Shown: positions 20,739 to 29,348 of the stretch, piece by piece
How the letters are laid out: each line of letters starts with the position of its first letter
How positions within the stretch are numbered: the stretch's first letter is position 1
Origin: Oscillibacter hominis
GTDB lineage: Bacteria; Bacillota; Clostridia; Oscillospirales; Oscillospiraceae
Length of the DNA stretch: 64,000 nt
Assembly: GCF_014334055.1 (NCBI RefSeq)
Contig: NZ_CP060490.1
Coordinates: forward strand, 2,046,001-2,110,000
Direction of reading: 5' to 3'
Made by a program: the position numbers and the translations under genes
The notes under the pieces: model-generated
The model's input: only the letters and a program-made list of their open reading frames with translations
Database searches by the model: none
What the model was told of the DNA's origin: nothing

Positions 20739-21560
20739 ATGAGCGAATGTACCCATAACTGCAGTACCTGCGGCGAAAGCTGCGCCGAGCGTCAGGAACC
20801 CCAGTCCCTTTTGAAGCAGCCTCACGCCCAAAGCCGCATCGGCAAGGTCTACGGCGTGGTCTCCGGCAAAGGCGGAGTCGGCAAGTCCATGGTCACCAGC
20901 CAGCTGGCCGTCACCATGCGCCGCAAGGGCTTTCGGGTCGGCATCCTGGACGCCGACGTCACCGGTCCCTCCATCCCCAAGGTTTTCGGCGTTCATGAGC
21001 GGGCCCGGGGCGGCGACAACTGCCTCTACCCGGTGGAGAGCAGCACGGGAATCCAGCTGATGAGCGTCAATCTGCTGTTGGAGCATGAGACGGACCCTGT
21101 GCTCTGGCGCGGCCCGGTCATCGGCAGTGTGGTCACCCAGTTCTGGACTGACGTGATCTGGGATGTGGACTACCTCTTTGTGGATATGCCTCCCGGAACC
21201 GGCGATGTCTCCCTCAGCGTGTTCCAGTCCATCCCCCTGGACGGCATCGTCATCGTGGCCTCACCCCAGGAGTTGGTATCCATGGTGGTGGAAAAGGCCG
21301 TCCGCATGGCGGAGATGATGGAGGTGCCCATTGTGGGGCTGGTGGAGAACATGAGCTATGTCACCTGCCCCGACTGCGGCAAGCCCATCTATCTCTTCGG
21401 CGAGGGCAAATCCGAGCTGGCCGCGGCCCGCCACAACCTCTCCCTGCTGGGCAGGATGCCCATTGACCCCGCCCTGGCGGCCCTGGCAGACGCCGGAAAG
21501 ATTGAGGAGTTCTCCGGCAATTGGCTGGACGGCGTAACCACGGCGCTTGAATCCAACTGA
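20739..21560 (+). CDS. Mrp/NBP35-family P-loop ATPase (iron-sulfur carrier)
   Basis: A 273-residue protein. Residues 1-30 form a cysteine-rich head (CTHNCSTCGESC), followed by the deviant Walker A VVSGKGGVGKS (residues about 40-50), LDADVTGPSIPKVFG, DMPPGTGDVSLSVFQSIPLD and SPQELVSMVVEKAV. The later CPDC motif in SYVTCPDCGKPIYLFG is the usual dimer-interface cysteine pair that carries a bridging cluster. Family proteins hold and transfer Fe-S clusters in the cytoplasm. The N-terminal Cys cluster is of the eukaryotic NBP35 type, which is common in anaerobes. A terminator follows. Confidence 0.9.
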   Translation: MSECTHNCSTCGESCAERQEPQSLLKQPHAQSRIGKVYGVVSGKGGVGKSMVTSQLAVTMRRKGFRVGILDADVTGPSIPKVFGVHERARGGDNCLYPVESSTGIQLMSVNLLLEHETDPVLWRGPVIGSVVTQFWTDVIWDVDYLFVDMPPGTGDVSLSVFQSIPLDGIVIVASPQELVSMVVEKAVRMAEMMEVPIVGLVENMSYVTCPDCGKPIYLFGEGKSELAAARHNLSLLGRMPIDPALAALADAGKIEEFSGNWLDGVTTALESN

Positions 21561-21570
21561 GCATGATGTG

Positions 21571-21612
21571 CCCGTCCGCAGTTTCCGGCATGCGGACGGG
21601 TGCGTTTTCTTG
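21571..21612 (+). terminator. Intrinsic terminator
   Basis: CCCGTCCGCA and TGCGGACGGG pair around a 10-nt loop, followed by TGCGTTTTCTT. Confidence 0.75.
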
Positions 21613-21780
21613 TCCCTTGTGGGAGGCTATGGAAAATAGCCAAGGGATGGACACGGCGGCTTTTTCTTTTTTGTTGGAAAAACAGTTGAAAAAGCGGGAA
21701 AAAGCAGGGATAATAATAAAGTTAAGACTGCTCTGCCGTGAATGACCAAACTATAAAAGAACATACAGGGGGAAACATAC

Positions 21781-22353
21781 ATGCAGCAGCTGAAAGAGCG
21801 CATCGAAAAAGAAGGTAAAGTACTGCCCGGCAACATCATCAAGGTAGACGGATTCCTGAACCACCGCGTCGATACCAAGCTCATGCAGGACATCGCCGAC
21901 GAATTTGCCCGCCATTTCGATCTGCGCCAGGTCAATCTGATCCTGACAGCCGAGGCCAGCGGCATCGCCCTGGCTGCCATCTGCGCCCACAGATGGGGCA
22001 AGCCCATGGTCTTTGCCAAAAAGGCCAAGAGCGACAACATCGAAGGCGGCCTGTACCAGAGCGACATCTTCTCCTATACCTATAAGAAAAAGGTCACGCT
22101 TCTGGTCTCCAAGGAGTGGATCCGCCCCGGCGACCACGTGCTCATCATTGACGATTTCCTGGCCAATGGCGAGGCCATCCGCGGCCTGTGCGACATCGTG
22201 GCTTCCGCGGGCGCCGCGCTGGTGGGCGTGGGCTGCGCTGTGGAAAAGGGGTTCCAGGGCGGCGGCGACCGGCTGCGGGCCGCCGGCGTAAATCTTCAGT
22301 CCCTGGCCATCATTGAGAGCGCCGAGCCGGGCAATATCGTCTTTCGCGACTGA
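21781..22353 (+). CDS. xpt: Xanthine phosphoribosyltransferase
   Basis: A 190-residue Xpt-type enzyme that converts xanthine and PRPP to XMP in purine salvage. MQQLKERIEKEGKVLPGNII is the typical N-terminus, ILTAEASGIALA binds the purine side, and VLIIDDFLANGEAIRGL is the PRPP motif. It sits 24 bases ahead of guaA, which converts XMP to GMP, so the two genes form a xanthine-to-GMP salvage unit. In other Firmicutes xpt is often controlled by a purine riboswitch; I looked at 21620-21780 and did not find the conserved core. Confidence 0.94.
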   Translation: MQQLKERIEKEGKVLPGNIIKVDGFLNHRVDTKLMQDIADEFARHFDLRQVNLILTAEASGIALAAICAHRWGKPMVFAKKAKSDNIEGGLYQSDIFSYTYKKKVTLLVSKEWIRPGDHVLIIDDFLANGEAIRGLCDIVASAGAALVGVGCAVEKGFQGGGDRLRAAGVNLQSLAIIESAEPGNIVFRD

Positions 22354-22377
22354 TTTCTTACGGAAAGGAACTACTGT

Positions 22378-23913
22378 ATGGAACGTGTTGTCGTCCTTGA
22401 CTTTGGCGGCCAATACAATCAGTTGATTGCGCGCCGTGTCCGGGAGTGCAATGTCTATTGCGAGGTCAAGCCCTATACCACCCCCCTATCTGAACTGCAG
22501 GCCATGGAGCCCATCGGCTTCATCTTCACCGGCGGCCCCAGCAGCGTATACGAACCCGATTCCCCTCAGGTGGACCCTGCCATCTTCTCCCTGGGCATTC
22601 CCATTCTGGGGATCTGCTACGGCTGCCAGCTGATGGCCCATCACTTGGGCGGCAAGGTCTCCCCCGCCACCGACGCCACCGCCCGGGAGTATGGCCGCAC
22701 CGAGACCTTTTTCGACACCACTTCTCCTCTATTCAAAAATCTGCCTGCTCAGAGCATCACCTGGATGAGCCACGGCGACTATATGGAGCGGGTCCCTGAC
22801 GGTTTTTCCCTGACCGCCCACAGCGACGCCTGCCCCAACGTGGCCATTGCGGATGAGTCCCGTGGCTTTTACGGCGTACAGTACCACCCCGAAGTCAACC
22901 ACACGGAGTACGGTGTGAAAATGATCCGCAACTTTCTCTATGAGGTCTGCGGGGCCCACGGCGAGTGGACCATGGGCGACTACTGCAAGCGCGCCATCGC
23001 CAAAATCCGGGAGCAGGTGGGCAGCGGCCGGGTACTGCTGGCCCTCAGCGGCGGCGTGGACTCCTCGGTTGCCGCGGCGCTGTTGGCCGAGGCCGTGGGC
23101 AGGCAGCTGACCTGCGTCTTTGTGGATCACGGGCTGATGCGCAAGGACGAAGGCGACGAGGTGGAGGCTGCATTTTCCAAGTGGGACCTCAACTTTATCC
23201 GTGTGGATGCGGAGGAGCGTTTCCTCAGCAGGCTCTCCGGGGTCACAGAGCCGGAGCGAAAGCGCAAGATCATTGGCGAGGAGTTTATCCGAGTCTTTGA
23301 AGAGGAGGCCAAAAAGATCGGCGCTGTGGACTTCCTGGCGCAGGGCACCATCTATCCCGACGTCATCGAGTCCGGTCTGGGCGCCTCCGCCACCATCAAG
23401 AGCCATCACAACGTGGGCGGCCTTCCGGACTATGTGGACTTTAAGGAGATCGTGGAGCCTCTGCGCATGCTGTTCAAAGACGAGGTCCGCCAGCTTGGCC
23501 GCGAATTGGGCCTTCCCGAGTACCTGGTCTCCCGTCAGCCCTTCCCCGGCCCCGGCCTCTCCGTCCGCGTCATCGGAGAAATCACCAGGGAGAAGTTGGA
23601 CATCCTGCGGGAGGCCGACTTTATCTTCCGGGACGAGCTGCATAAGGCCGGCGCGGATGCGTCCTTGTCCCAATATTTTGCCGTCCTCACCTCCATGCGC
23701 TCTGTGGGCGTCATGGGAGACGGCCGCACCTACGACTATACCCTGGCCCTGAGGGCGGTGAATACTTCCGATTTTATGACCGCCGACTGGGCGAGAATCC
23801 CCTATGACGTATTGGACCGGGTCAGCGTGCGCATTGTCAACGAGGTCCGCTCCATCAACCGTATCGTCTATGACATCACCTCCAAGCCCCCCGCCACCAT
23901 CGAATGGGAATGA
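22378..23913 (+). CDS. guaA: GMP synthase (glutamine-hydrolysing), full length
   Basis: A 511-residue GMP synthase of normal length. The class I amidotransferase domain (residues 1 to about 195) keeps its triad: Cys80 in [15 protein letters not shown], His170 and Glu172 in YHPE. The ATP pyrophosphatase domain has the PP-loop [15 protein letters not shown], and the C-terminal dimerisation domain ends in PPATIEWE. It aminates XMP to GMP and is coupled to xpt upstream. The last codons, CGAATGGGAATGA, are a variant of the integration core used by the two elements at the second guaA, and a remnant of such an element follows directly. Confidence 0.97.
   Translation: MERVVVLDFGGQYNQLIARRVRECNVYCEVKPYTTPLSELQAMEPIGFIFTGGPSSVYEPDSPQVDPAIFSLGIPILGICYGCQLMAHHLGGKVSPATDATAREYGRTETFFDTTSPLFKNLPAQSITWMSHGDYMERVPDGFSLTAHSDACPNVAIADESRGFYGVQYHPEVNHTEYGVKMIRNFLYEVCGAHGEWTMGDYCKRAIAKIREQVGSGRVLLALSGGVDSSVAAALLAEAVGRQLTCVFVDHGLMRKDEGDEVEAAFSKWDLNFIRVDAEERFLSRLSGVTEPERKRKIIGEEFIRVFEEEAKKIGAVDFLAQGTIYPDVIESGLGASATIKSHHNVGGLPDYVDFKEIVEPLRMLFKDEVRQLGRELGLPEYLVSRQPFPGPGLSVRVIGEITREKLDILREADFIFRDELHKAGADASLSQYFAVLTSMRSVGVMGDGRTYDYTLALRAVNTSDFMTADWARIPYDVLDRVSVRIVNEVRSINRIVYDITSKPPATIEWE
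23901..23913 (+). repeat. Attachment-site-like core at guaA 3' end
   Basis: CGAATGGGAATGA differs by one base from the core CGAGTGGGAATGA at guaA2 and the element junctions. Confidence 0.6.
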
Positions 23914-24055
23914 GCGTCAAAATGGCGCAAACCCGCATGAATACAGGATTTTGAGCTGTCACTTTGACCCTTGAAGGACAAGCAGAGCCGCCCTGCTGAA
24001 TTTTTCGTTCAGCAGGGTGGTTTTCTGCTTGTCTATTTATTTTTCCGCCACGGAA
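23914..24055 (+). mobile_element. Scar (left-end remnant) of a guaA-targeting element
   Basis: This stretch closely resembles 46333-46540, the left end of element 2. It shares ACCCGCATGAATACAGG, then AAGGACAAGCA, the CCGCCCTGCTGAA hairpin, and TATTTATTTTTCCGCCA. On the minus strand the last part encodes IPWRKNK and a stop, the exact C-terminus of the element 2 XRE regulator. The rest of the element is gone. Confidence 0.75.
23975..24034. terminator. Hairpin terminator inside the scar, now following guaA
   Basis: GACAAGCA and TGCTTGTC enclose CCGCCCTGCTGAA and TTCAGCAGGGTGG, followed by TTTT. It is shared with element 2 (46452-46508). Confidence 0.8.
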
Positions 24056-24095
24056 TAGAGAGGGAGAAAGGCACCCAAACATCAGTTATAGATAC

Positions 24096-24140
24096 TTGAC
24101 AGGGCAATACCCATTTGATACAATAAAGTCTAATATTAGA
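24096..24140 (+). promoter_or_regulatory. Promoter with palindromic operator for the MarR operon
   Basis: TTGACA (24096-24101) and TACAAT (24119-24124) with a 17-nt spacer. The perfect palindrome TCTAATATTAGA (24129-24140) covers the likely start point and suits autoregulation by the MarR protein. Confidence 0.75.
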
Positions 24141-24168
24141 CAATCAAATATTTTACGGAGGTGCTTCT

Positions 24169-24621
24169 GTGGATTGGGAAGAAGTGAGGGAGTACGTCAA
24201 TCAATATTGCGCATTGCGAGATATCCAATATGCCGCCTATGAATTGTATGCGAGGAAGCGCGGCTTGACCGCAAAAGAGCTGTTCGTCCTGGACATCATC
24301 TGGTTTGCGCCGGACGGCTGCCTGCAATCTGATATTTGCGAACGGCTGTCCGCGACAAAGCAGACCGTCAGCGCAATTATTAAAAAGTTTTTGAAACAGG
24401 GCTATGTATCACTGACCGAATCGGAGACGGATCGCAGGAATAAAATTGTCCGCTTTACAAAAGCGGGGATTGAGTACACGAAAGGGATTATACCACCCGC
24501 CGCTCATGCGGAAATAGACGCCATGAGCGATTTATCCGGGGAGGATATTGCCGAGTTGGTGCGTCTGACCACGCTTTTTTCAAACTATATGAAAGAGAAG
24601 TTTGAAGCCATACAGGAGTGA
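24169..24621 (+). CDS. MarR-family transcriptional regulator
   Basis: A 150-residue winged-helix protein starting at GTG with GGAGGTG upstream. ELFVLDIIWFAPDGCLQSD leads into the recognition region CERLSATKQTVSAIIKKFLKQ and the wing DRRNKIVRFTKAG, flanked by N- and C-terminal dimerisation helices. MarR proteins usually repress their own operon until a small aromatic or oxidising ligand binds. The promoter carries a 12-bp palindrome at the expected place. Downstream nitroreductases suggest that nitro- or quinone-type compounds are the signal (inference). Confidence 0.88.
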   Translation: MDWEEVREYVNQYCALRDIQYAAYELYARKRGLTAKELFVLDIIWFAPDGCLQSDICERLSATKQTVSAIIKKFLKQGYVSLTESETDRRNKIVRFTKAGIEYTKGIIPPAAHAEIDAMSDLSGEDIAELVRLTTLFSNYMKEKFEAIQE

Positions 24622-24650
24622 TCGCAGCCAGGCGAAGGAGAGAGCGCGAA

Positions 24651-25286
24651 ATGGAATTTGATGAAGTCATCAACAGAAGAAAAACCAGTCGGGAATGGAC
24701 AGACAGAGAGGTAGACTTTGAAGCGATCAAACGAATCATTGGAGCCGGCATGAAAGCGCCCTCTTGGGATCACTGCCGAAGCTGGCAGTTTATCGTCCTC
24801 CATACCAAAGAGGAAAAGGAACATGCGTTCCGCTACGCAAAATCAGTCGTACGGAAATTTGATCCTACCCGATACGAGGGCCGAACGCTCAATTTATCTC
24901 AGGAGATGTATCTTTACGCCATGCCGCGGCAATATACCATGCTAACCGATTGCCCCTATGTGATCGTCCCGCTGTTTCAATGCAAACGGCTCAACGCCGA
25001 GTGGGTGAGCAAGCTCAACCCGCTCACCACCGCATGGTGCGTGGCGGAAAATATCATGCTGGCAGCCATCAACGAGGGCTTGGGGTATTCCCTCCGCATC
25101 CCTCTGAACCGGGAGCATGATGTGGTGCTGGAAAAGCTGGGTGTCCCCGATGGATGGATGACCCCTTGTTTCATCGGTGTGGGCTATCCCAAAGAGGACG
25201 AGCGTGTGCTGGAGCAGTACAGCACCGATCCCAGCAGTCATATACACAAGGGCGGCTGGTACATCCAAGAGACAATGAACCTGTAA
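24651..25286 (+). CDS. Nitroreductase-family protein 1
   Basis: A 211-residue protein with the nitroreductase fold: VINRRKTSREWTDREVDFEAIKRIIGAGMKAPSWDH (the FMN-binding Arg-Arg-Ser/Thr start and the APS motif), an AWCVAENIMLAAINEGLGYS helix, and the C-terminal IGVGYPKED. Such enzymes use FMN and NAD(P)H to reduce nitro or quinone compounds. The ATG at 24651 was chosen over a GTG start at 24618 because the conserved N-terminus begins there. It shares its fold and size with the next gene (about 30 percent identity by eye), suggesting an old tandem duplication. Confidence 0.85.
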   Translation: MEFDEVINRRKTSREWTDREVDFEAIKRIIGAGMKAPSWDHCRSWQFIVLHTKEEKEHAFRYAKSVVRKFDPTRYEGRTLNLSQEMYLYAMPRQYTMLTDCPYVIVPLFQCKRLNAEWVSKLNPLTTAWCVAENIMLAAINEGLGYSLRIPLNREHDVVLEKLGVPDGWMTPCFIGVGYPKEDERVLEQYSTDPSSHIHKGGWYIQETMNL

Positions 25287-25298
25287 AGGAGAATGGAT

Positions 25299-25898
25299 AT
25301 GGAATTTTACGAAGTGATCGAAAAGAGAAGGAGTATACGTCAGTTTGAGGACAAGGCCATACCCCCGGATATGCTGGAGCGGATTTTAACCGCCGGCCTG
25401 AAGGCCCCCTCGTCCAACCATCAGCGGCAATGGGAGCTGGTGACGCTCACGGACAAGGCCGTCATCCAGGAGCTGGCCAAGCTCATCAAGCCCTATCCCT
25501 GCCGCATCACCGAGCCAAAAACGCCCCAGCAGGAGATGTTCAAGATCGCCTACCCCCGCCAGCGGACGATGGTGGAGGAGGCCGCCTGCGTGATCCTGCC
25601 CTATTTCAAGTGCAAGTACGACCTGAAAAGCACCACCAACGACTACGGCCTGATGGACTATGGAGCGGCCTGGGCGCTGGTGGAGAACATTCTGCTGGCC
25701 GCCACCGCCGAGGGGCTGGGCTCTGTGGTCCATATCCCGGTGAAGAAAGAGCCGGAGCAGATCAAGGCGTTTATGAAGATCCCGGATGGGTATGTTCTCC
25801 CGACGCTGATCCTGCTGGGCTATTCCAGCAAGGATGCGTTGGTTCCCTCTCAGGTCAAGGCCACGGTGGAGAACAAAGTTCACTGGAACAAGTGGTAA
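25299..25898 (+). CDS. Nitroreductase-family protein 2
   Basis: A 199-residue paralogue of the preceding gene: EFYEVIEKRRSIRQFEDKAI and GLKAPSSNHQRQWELV form the FMN site, and DYGAAWALVENILLAATAEG is the dimer-interface helix. The second ATG (25299) has proper spacing from AAAGGAG, whereas the first (25293) is too close. GC content is higher than in paralogue 1. It ends 23 bases before the radical SAM gene and is probably on the same transcript. The substrate is unknown. Confidence 0.85.
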   Translation: MEFYEVIEKRRSIRQFEDKAIPPDMLERILTAGLKAPSSNHQRQWELVTLTDKAVIQELAKLIKPYPCRITEPKTPQQEMFKIAYPRQRTMVEEAACVILPYFKCKYDLKSTTNDYGLMDYGAAWALVENILLAATAEGLGSVVHIPVKKEPEQIKAFMKIPDGYVLPTLILLGYSSKDALVPSQVKATVENKVHWNKW

Positions 25899-25921
25899 AA
25901 TAGAAACGCGGAGGCGGCCCT

Positions 25922-26812
25922 ATGATAGTCCAAGGAATCGAAACGAAAAGTGTCCTCACCAAATCAAACTTACCTGTCAGCGACTATTCGGTAAACCCCT
26001 ATGGAGGGTGCGCCCACGCCTGCAAATACTGCTACGCCATCTTTATGAAGCGGTTTACAGGCCACACCGAGCCGTGGGGCGAGTTTGTGGACGTGAAATA
26101 TTGGCCCGCCATCCGGCACCCGGAACGGTACGCGGGAAAGGAACTGTTTATCGGCTCCGTGACCGACCCCTATCAGCCGTTGGAGGAAACCTATGGCCGC
26201 ACCAGGGCGCTGTTGGAACAAATGCGGGGGAGCGGGTGCAAAATCAGCATTGCCACCAAATCCGACCTCGTTTTGCGCGACCTTGATCTAATCAAGGCCT
26301 TTCCAAACGCCCGCGTGTCCTGGTCGATCAACACCTTGGACGAGGACTTTCGCAGGGAGATGGACGAGGCGGTGAGCATCGAGCGCCGTCTTGCCGCCAT
26401 GAAAGCCTTTCACGACGCCGGAGTGCGGACGACCTGCTTCCTTTCTCCCATCTTCCCCGGCATCACCGACGTGCCCGCCATCATCCGCAGGGCCAAGGCA
26501 CAGTGCAATCTTGTATGGCTGGAAAATCTGAACCTCCGGGGAAGCTACAAAGCGGCTATCCTGGAATACATTAAGAAAAAGCGCCCTGACCTGCTGCCGC
26601 TGTATCAGGCCATCTACCAGCGGAATGACCGCACCTATTGGGCCACCCTGGACGAAGAAATACGGGAGTTCACCGGGTTGGAGGGCCTCACCTATGTCCG
26701 GGACGACGACTCAATGCACCGTCCCTTTGAGGCCCCGCCTATCGTGGTCAACTTCTTTTTCCACGAGGAGATCAAAAAGTCGGCGAAGAAGGAGGCGGCC
26801 AAAAATGCCTGA
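25922..26812 (+). CDS. SPL-family radical SAM protein
   Basis: A 296-residue radical SAM protein with the cluster motif CAHACKYCYA (three Cys that hold a 4Fe-4S cluster; residues about 31-40), preceded by SVNPYGGC. GSVTDPYQPLEETYGRTRALLE and SWSINTLDEDFRREMD match the group related to spore photoproduct lyase (Rv2578c/SplB-like). SplB repairs UV lesions in spore DNA, but most short relatives have no proven role. It overlaps mutM by eight bases, so a DNA-repair connection is plausible though unproven. Confidence 0.82.
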   Translation: MIVQGIETKSVLTKSNLPVSDYSVNPYGGCAHACKYCYAIFMKRFTGHTEPWGEFVDVKYWPAIRHPERYAGKELFIGSVTDPYQPLEETYGRTRALLEQMRGSGCKISIATKSDLVLRDLDLIKAFPNARVSWSINTLDEDFRREMDEAVSIERRLAAMKAFHDAGVRTTCFLSPIFPGITDVPAIIRRAKAQCNLVWLENLNLRGSYKAAILEYIKKKRPDLLPLYQAIYQRNDRTYWATLDEEIREFTGLEGLTYVRDDDSMHRPFEAPPIVVNFFFHEEIKKSAKKEAAKNA

Positions 26813-27686
26813 ACTGCCGGAGGTGGAAACCGTCAGGCGCATCCTGGAGCCTCAGCTTGCGGGCAGAACGGTTGGAACTGTGGAAGTTTACAACGAACAG
26901 ATTATCGCCCATCCGAAGGCGGAGTTGTTTATGGCGCTCCTGCAAGGGCAGACGATTCAAAAGATCAGTCGCCGGGGAAAGTTTCTCACCCTCCATTTTG
27001 AGAGCGGAGACAGGCTCTCCCTGCACCTGCGGATGACAGGACAGCTTCTGGTCATGCCCAAGGGGGAGCCGCTGGAAAAGCACACCCACCTGATCCTGTC
27101 CCTCTCGGACAGCAATCAGCTCCGCTACATCGACGTGCGGCGGTTTGGCCGTTTTTGGTATTTCCAAAAGGGCGAAACGGACACCCTCACGGGCCAGGAT
27201 GCGCTGGGGCCGGAGCCAACAGATCCCATTCTGGCCGCAGATTATTTGAAATCAAAGCTGGGCAGGCGAAAGAAAACCATCAAAGAAATGCTTCATGACC
27301 AGACGGTGGTGGCCGGGATCGGCAACATCTATTCCGATGAAATACTGTTTGTTGCAGGCATTTATCCGGGAGCAAAGTGCGACGCCCTCAGTGATGCTGA
27401 CTGGGAGCGGTTGGCGAGTGCCATTCCGGAAGTCATCTTATGGGGAATCGACGCCGACCAAATGACCCCGGAGGAGTACCTGCGGGGGAAAGGCAAAGAA
27501 TATCGAAACGCGGAGCATCTACGGGTTTATGGCCGCGCCGGGCAGCCCTGTCCGGCCTGTGGAGAGGCCCTTTGCCGCAAGGTAATCGGCGGCAGAAGCA
27601 GCACATATTGCCCAAATTGTCAAAAGGCTTTCCCGGCCGGGGCAGGTTCTCTGCAGGTCAAAAGTCAAGGAGACAATCAGGCATAG
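26805..27686 (+). CDS. mutM: Formamidopyrimidine-DNA glycosylase
   Basis: A 293-residue Fpg/MutM. The mature N-terminus PELPEVETVRRIL supplies the catalytic proline and Glu. RRGKFLTLHF and HLRMTGQLLV line the DNA groove, and the C-terminal zinc finger CPACGEALCRKVIGGRSSTYCPNCQ holds four cysteines. It removes 8-oxoguanine and cuts the abasic site. The ATG at 26805 is forced by the need for Pro2, so the longer upstream frame is not used. After the zinc finger comes a tail of about 20 residues without known motif. Confidence 0.95.
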   Translation: MPELPEVETVRRILEPQLAGRTVGTVEVYNEQIIAHPKAELFMALLQGQTIQKISRRGKFLTLHFESGDRLSLHLRMTGQLLVMPKGEPLEKHTHLILSLSDSNQLRYIDVRRFGRFWYFQKGETDTLTGQDALGPEPTDPILAADYLKSKLGRRKKTIKEMLHDQTVVAGIGNIYSDEILFVAGIYPGAKCDALSDADWERLASAIPEVILWGIDADQMTPEEYLRGKGKEYRNAEHLRVYGRAGQPCPACGEALCRKVIGGRSSTYCPNCQKAFPAGAGSLQVKSQGDNQA

Positions 27687-27712
27687 CATACACTAAATAA
27701 ATAATCCGAACA

Positions 27713-27752
27713 CGCGCGGCGGCGGGGAATAATCCCCGCCGCCGCGCGCCCT
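27713..27752 (+). terminator. Very GC-rich hairpin after mutM
   Basis: CGCGCGGCGGCGGGGA pairs perfectly with TCCCCGCCGCCGCGCG around four bases. The following CCCTTCT is a poor T-run, but the stem is strong. Confidence 0.65.
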
Positions 27753-27798
27753 TCTGCATTTGCGAAAAGAGAGCTGGATTGGCGCAGAAAGCGATACC

Positions 27799-28464
27799 CT
27801 ACAGCGAAAAGTGGTTTTTGTGAAACGTCAAGATACCCTCACGGCGCATTTTGCTCAGTTCGGCGGAAAGGCCGCTGCGCTCCACCGACAGATAGTCCGC
27901 CAGCTGCTGGCGGGAAAACGGGATATCAAAGGCGGAGGCCCCCTGCCGCCGGGCCTCCGCGGAGAGGTAGGATAATATCTTCTCCCGGGTGGTACGCTGC
28001 CCCATGTGGGTGATTTTTTCGCTGAAGCGGAGATTTTTCCCAGCCAGGTCGGCAATCAGGTTTTGAATCAGCTGGCTGTGGCCGCCGCAGGCGTTCGGAC
28101 AGGCAGTCAGAATCCGCCGGACATTCAAATGCAAAATGGCGCAGGGCCGCTCCGCCACCACGCTGACACTCAGCGCGGACCCGGGAGAGCAGGCGAAGGA
28201 TTCCGCAAACAGCTGCCCCGGGTCAATGTGGGACACAATGTTCCGGTTCCCCCAGTAGTCCTCCTGCACAATCAGCGCACCGCCGGAGAGCATCAGTTTA
28301 AAAGAGTCCACCTCCTCTCCGGCGCGGAGGAGGTATGTCTCTTTGGGGTAGTGCTCAATTCGTGCCTCCAGGCACCGGAGCATGGTCTCAAGATCATCCC
28401 CTTTGATTCCGGAAAAAATGGGCGCGCTTTGGATTACGGACAAGTATTGTGTCAAAAAAGTCAC
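27799..28464 (-). CDS. Crp/Fnr-family transcriptional regulator
   Basis: A 221-residue protein with an N-terminal cyclic-nucleotide-type beta barrel (residues about 15-130; APIFSGIKGDDLETMLRCLE, FAESFACSPGSALSVSVVA) and a C-terminal winged helix (PFSRQQLADYLSVERSGLSAE). It resembles the clostridial Crp/Fnr group often paired with metabolic iron-sulfur genes such as hcp. The canonical FNR N-terminal cysteine cluster is absent. It is divergent from a ferredoxin-domain gene, and the shared 100-nt gap contains two palindromes, suggesting that it controls both genes. Confidence 0.87.
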   Translation of the reverse strand: MTFLTQYLSVIQSAPIFSGIKGDDLETMLRCLEARIEHYPKETYLLRAGEEVDSFKLMLSGGALIVQEDYWGNRNIVSHIDPGQLFAESFACSPGSALSVSVVAERPCAILHLNVRRILTACPNACGGHSQLIQNLIADLAGKNLRFSEKITHMGQRTTREKILSYLSAEARRQGASAFDIPFSRQQLADYLSVERSGLSAELSKMRREGILTFHKNHFSL

Positions 28465-28468
28465 CTCT

Positions 28469-28538
28469 GTTGAAATTTCAACCGATATGTTTTCTGCATC
28501 GTACTATACTGAATCCGAAAACGCAAGACCAATTGGTC
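28469..28538. promoter_or_regulatory. Divergent control region with two palindromes
   Basis: GTTGAAATTTCAAC (28469-28482) and GACCAATTGGTC (28527-28538) are perfect inverted repeats between the Crp/Fnr-type regulator and the ferredoxin gene. Either could be its operator; neither matches the FNR consensus TTGAT-N4-ATCAA. Confidence 0.5.
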
Positions 28539-28567
28539 GAATTTGATATCATTCGGAGGATTGACTC

Positions 28568-29263
28568 ATGAAACGAAAAATTGTCCAGATTGATGAAGCA
28601 AAATGCAACGGCTGCGGCGCATGCGCGGCGGCCTGCCATGAAGGCGCCATTGCCATGGTGGGCGGAAAGGCCCGCCTGATTCGCGACGACTACTGCGACG
28701 GGCTGGGTGACTGTCTCCCGGCCTGCCCCACGGACGCAATTCAAATCATCGAGCGGGAGGCGGCCCCCTATGACGAGGCGGCCGTCAAAGCCCGCCAGGC
28801 TGGGCTGGGCGCCCCCTGCGGCTGCCCCGGAACGCGGATGAAAACCATCCGCCACGCCCAGGGCGCCCAGCTGCCTCCCGCAAGCAACGTCCAGCCCCAG
28901 AGCCAGCTTTCCCAGTGGCCAGTACAGATCAAGCTGGTCCCTGTCAACGCCCCCTATTTCGACGGTGCCAAGCTGCTGATCGCGGCGGACTGCACCGCCT
29001 ACGCCTACGCCGGATTTCACGAGCGGTTCATCCGGGGCCACATCACCCTTGTTGGCTGCCCCAAACTGGACGCGGTGGACTACTCGGAAAAGCTGGCCGC
29101 CATTCTTCGGGAAAACAACATTGAGAGCCTCACCATTGTCCGCATGGAGGTCCCCTGCTGCGGTGGGATCGAGCAGGCCGCGAAAAGCGCCCTGCAGCAA
29201 AGCGGGAAATTCATTCCCTGGCAGGTGGTGACCATCTCCACCGACGGCAGGATTTTGGATTGA
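28568..29263 (+). CDS. 4Fe-4S ferredoxin-domain protein
   Basis: A 231-residue protein with an N-terminal two-cluster ferredoxin domain (CNGCGACAAACHEGAI and CDGLGDCLPACPTDAI, residues about 14-57), a linker containing CGCPG, and a C-terminal domain with LLIAADCTAYAY, LVGCPKLDAVDY and EVPCCGGIEQAA. Similar proteins in anaerobes are annotated as 4Fe-4S ferredoxins next to Crp/Fnr regulators and hydroxylamine reductase (hcp); no hcp is here. The role is probably electron transfer under redox or nitrosative stress (inference). A hairpin terminator follows. Confidence 0.82.
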   Translation: MKRKIVQIDEAKCNGCGACAAACHEGAIAMVGGKARLIRDDYCDGLGDCLPACPTDAIQIIEREAAPYDEAAVKARQAGLGAPCGCPGTRMKTIRHAQGAQLPPASNVQPQSQLSQWPVQIKLVPVNAPYFDGAKLLIAADCTAYAYAGFHERFIRGHITLVGCPKLDAVDYSEKLAAILRENNIESLTIVRMEVPCCGGIEQAAKSALQQSGKFIPWQVVTISTDGRILD

Positions 29264-29312
29264 CCCTTTTTCCTGATTTTGTTTTACCGGCGGTTCGCCA
29301 AGTCATACGCTG

Positions 29313-29348
29313 CACACGGGCCTGCGCTATCCGCGCAGGCCCGCTTCG
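29313..29348 (+). terminator. Terminator-like hairpin after ferredoxin gene
   Basis: GGGCCTGCGC pairs with GCGCAGGCCC around five bases, then GCTTCGTTTT. Confidence 0.65.

Noticed and set aside
21620..21780. Purine riboswitch before xpt
   Set aside because: Expected from other Firmicutes, but the conserved core and three-way junction pattern could not be found.
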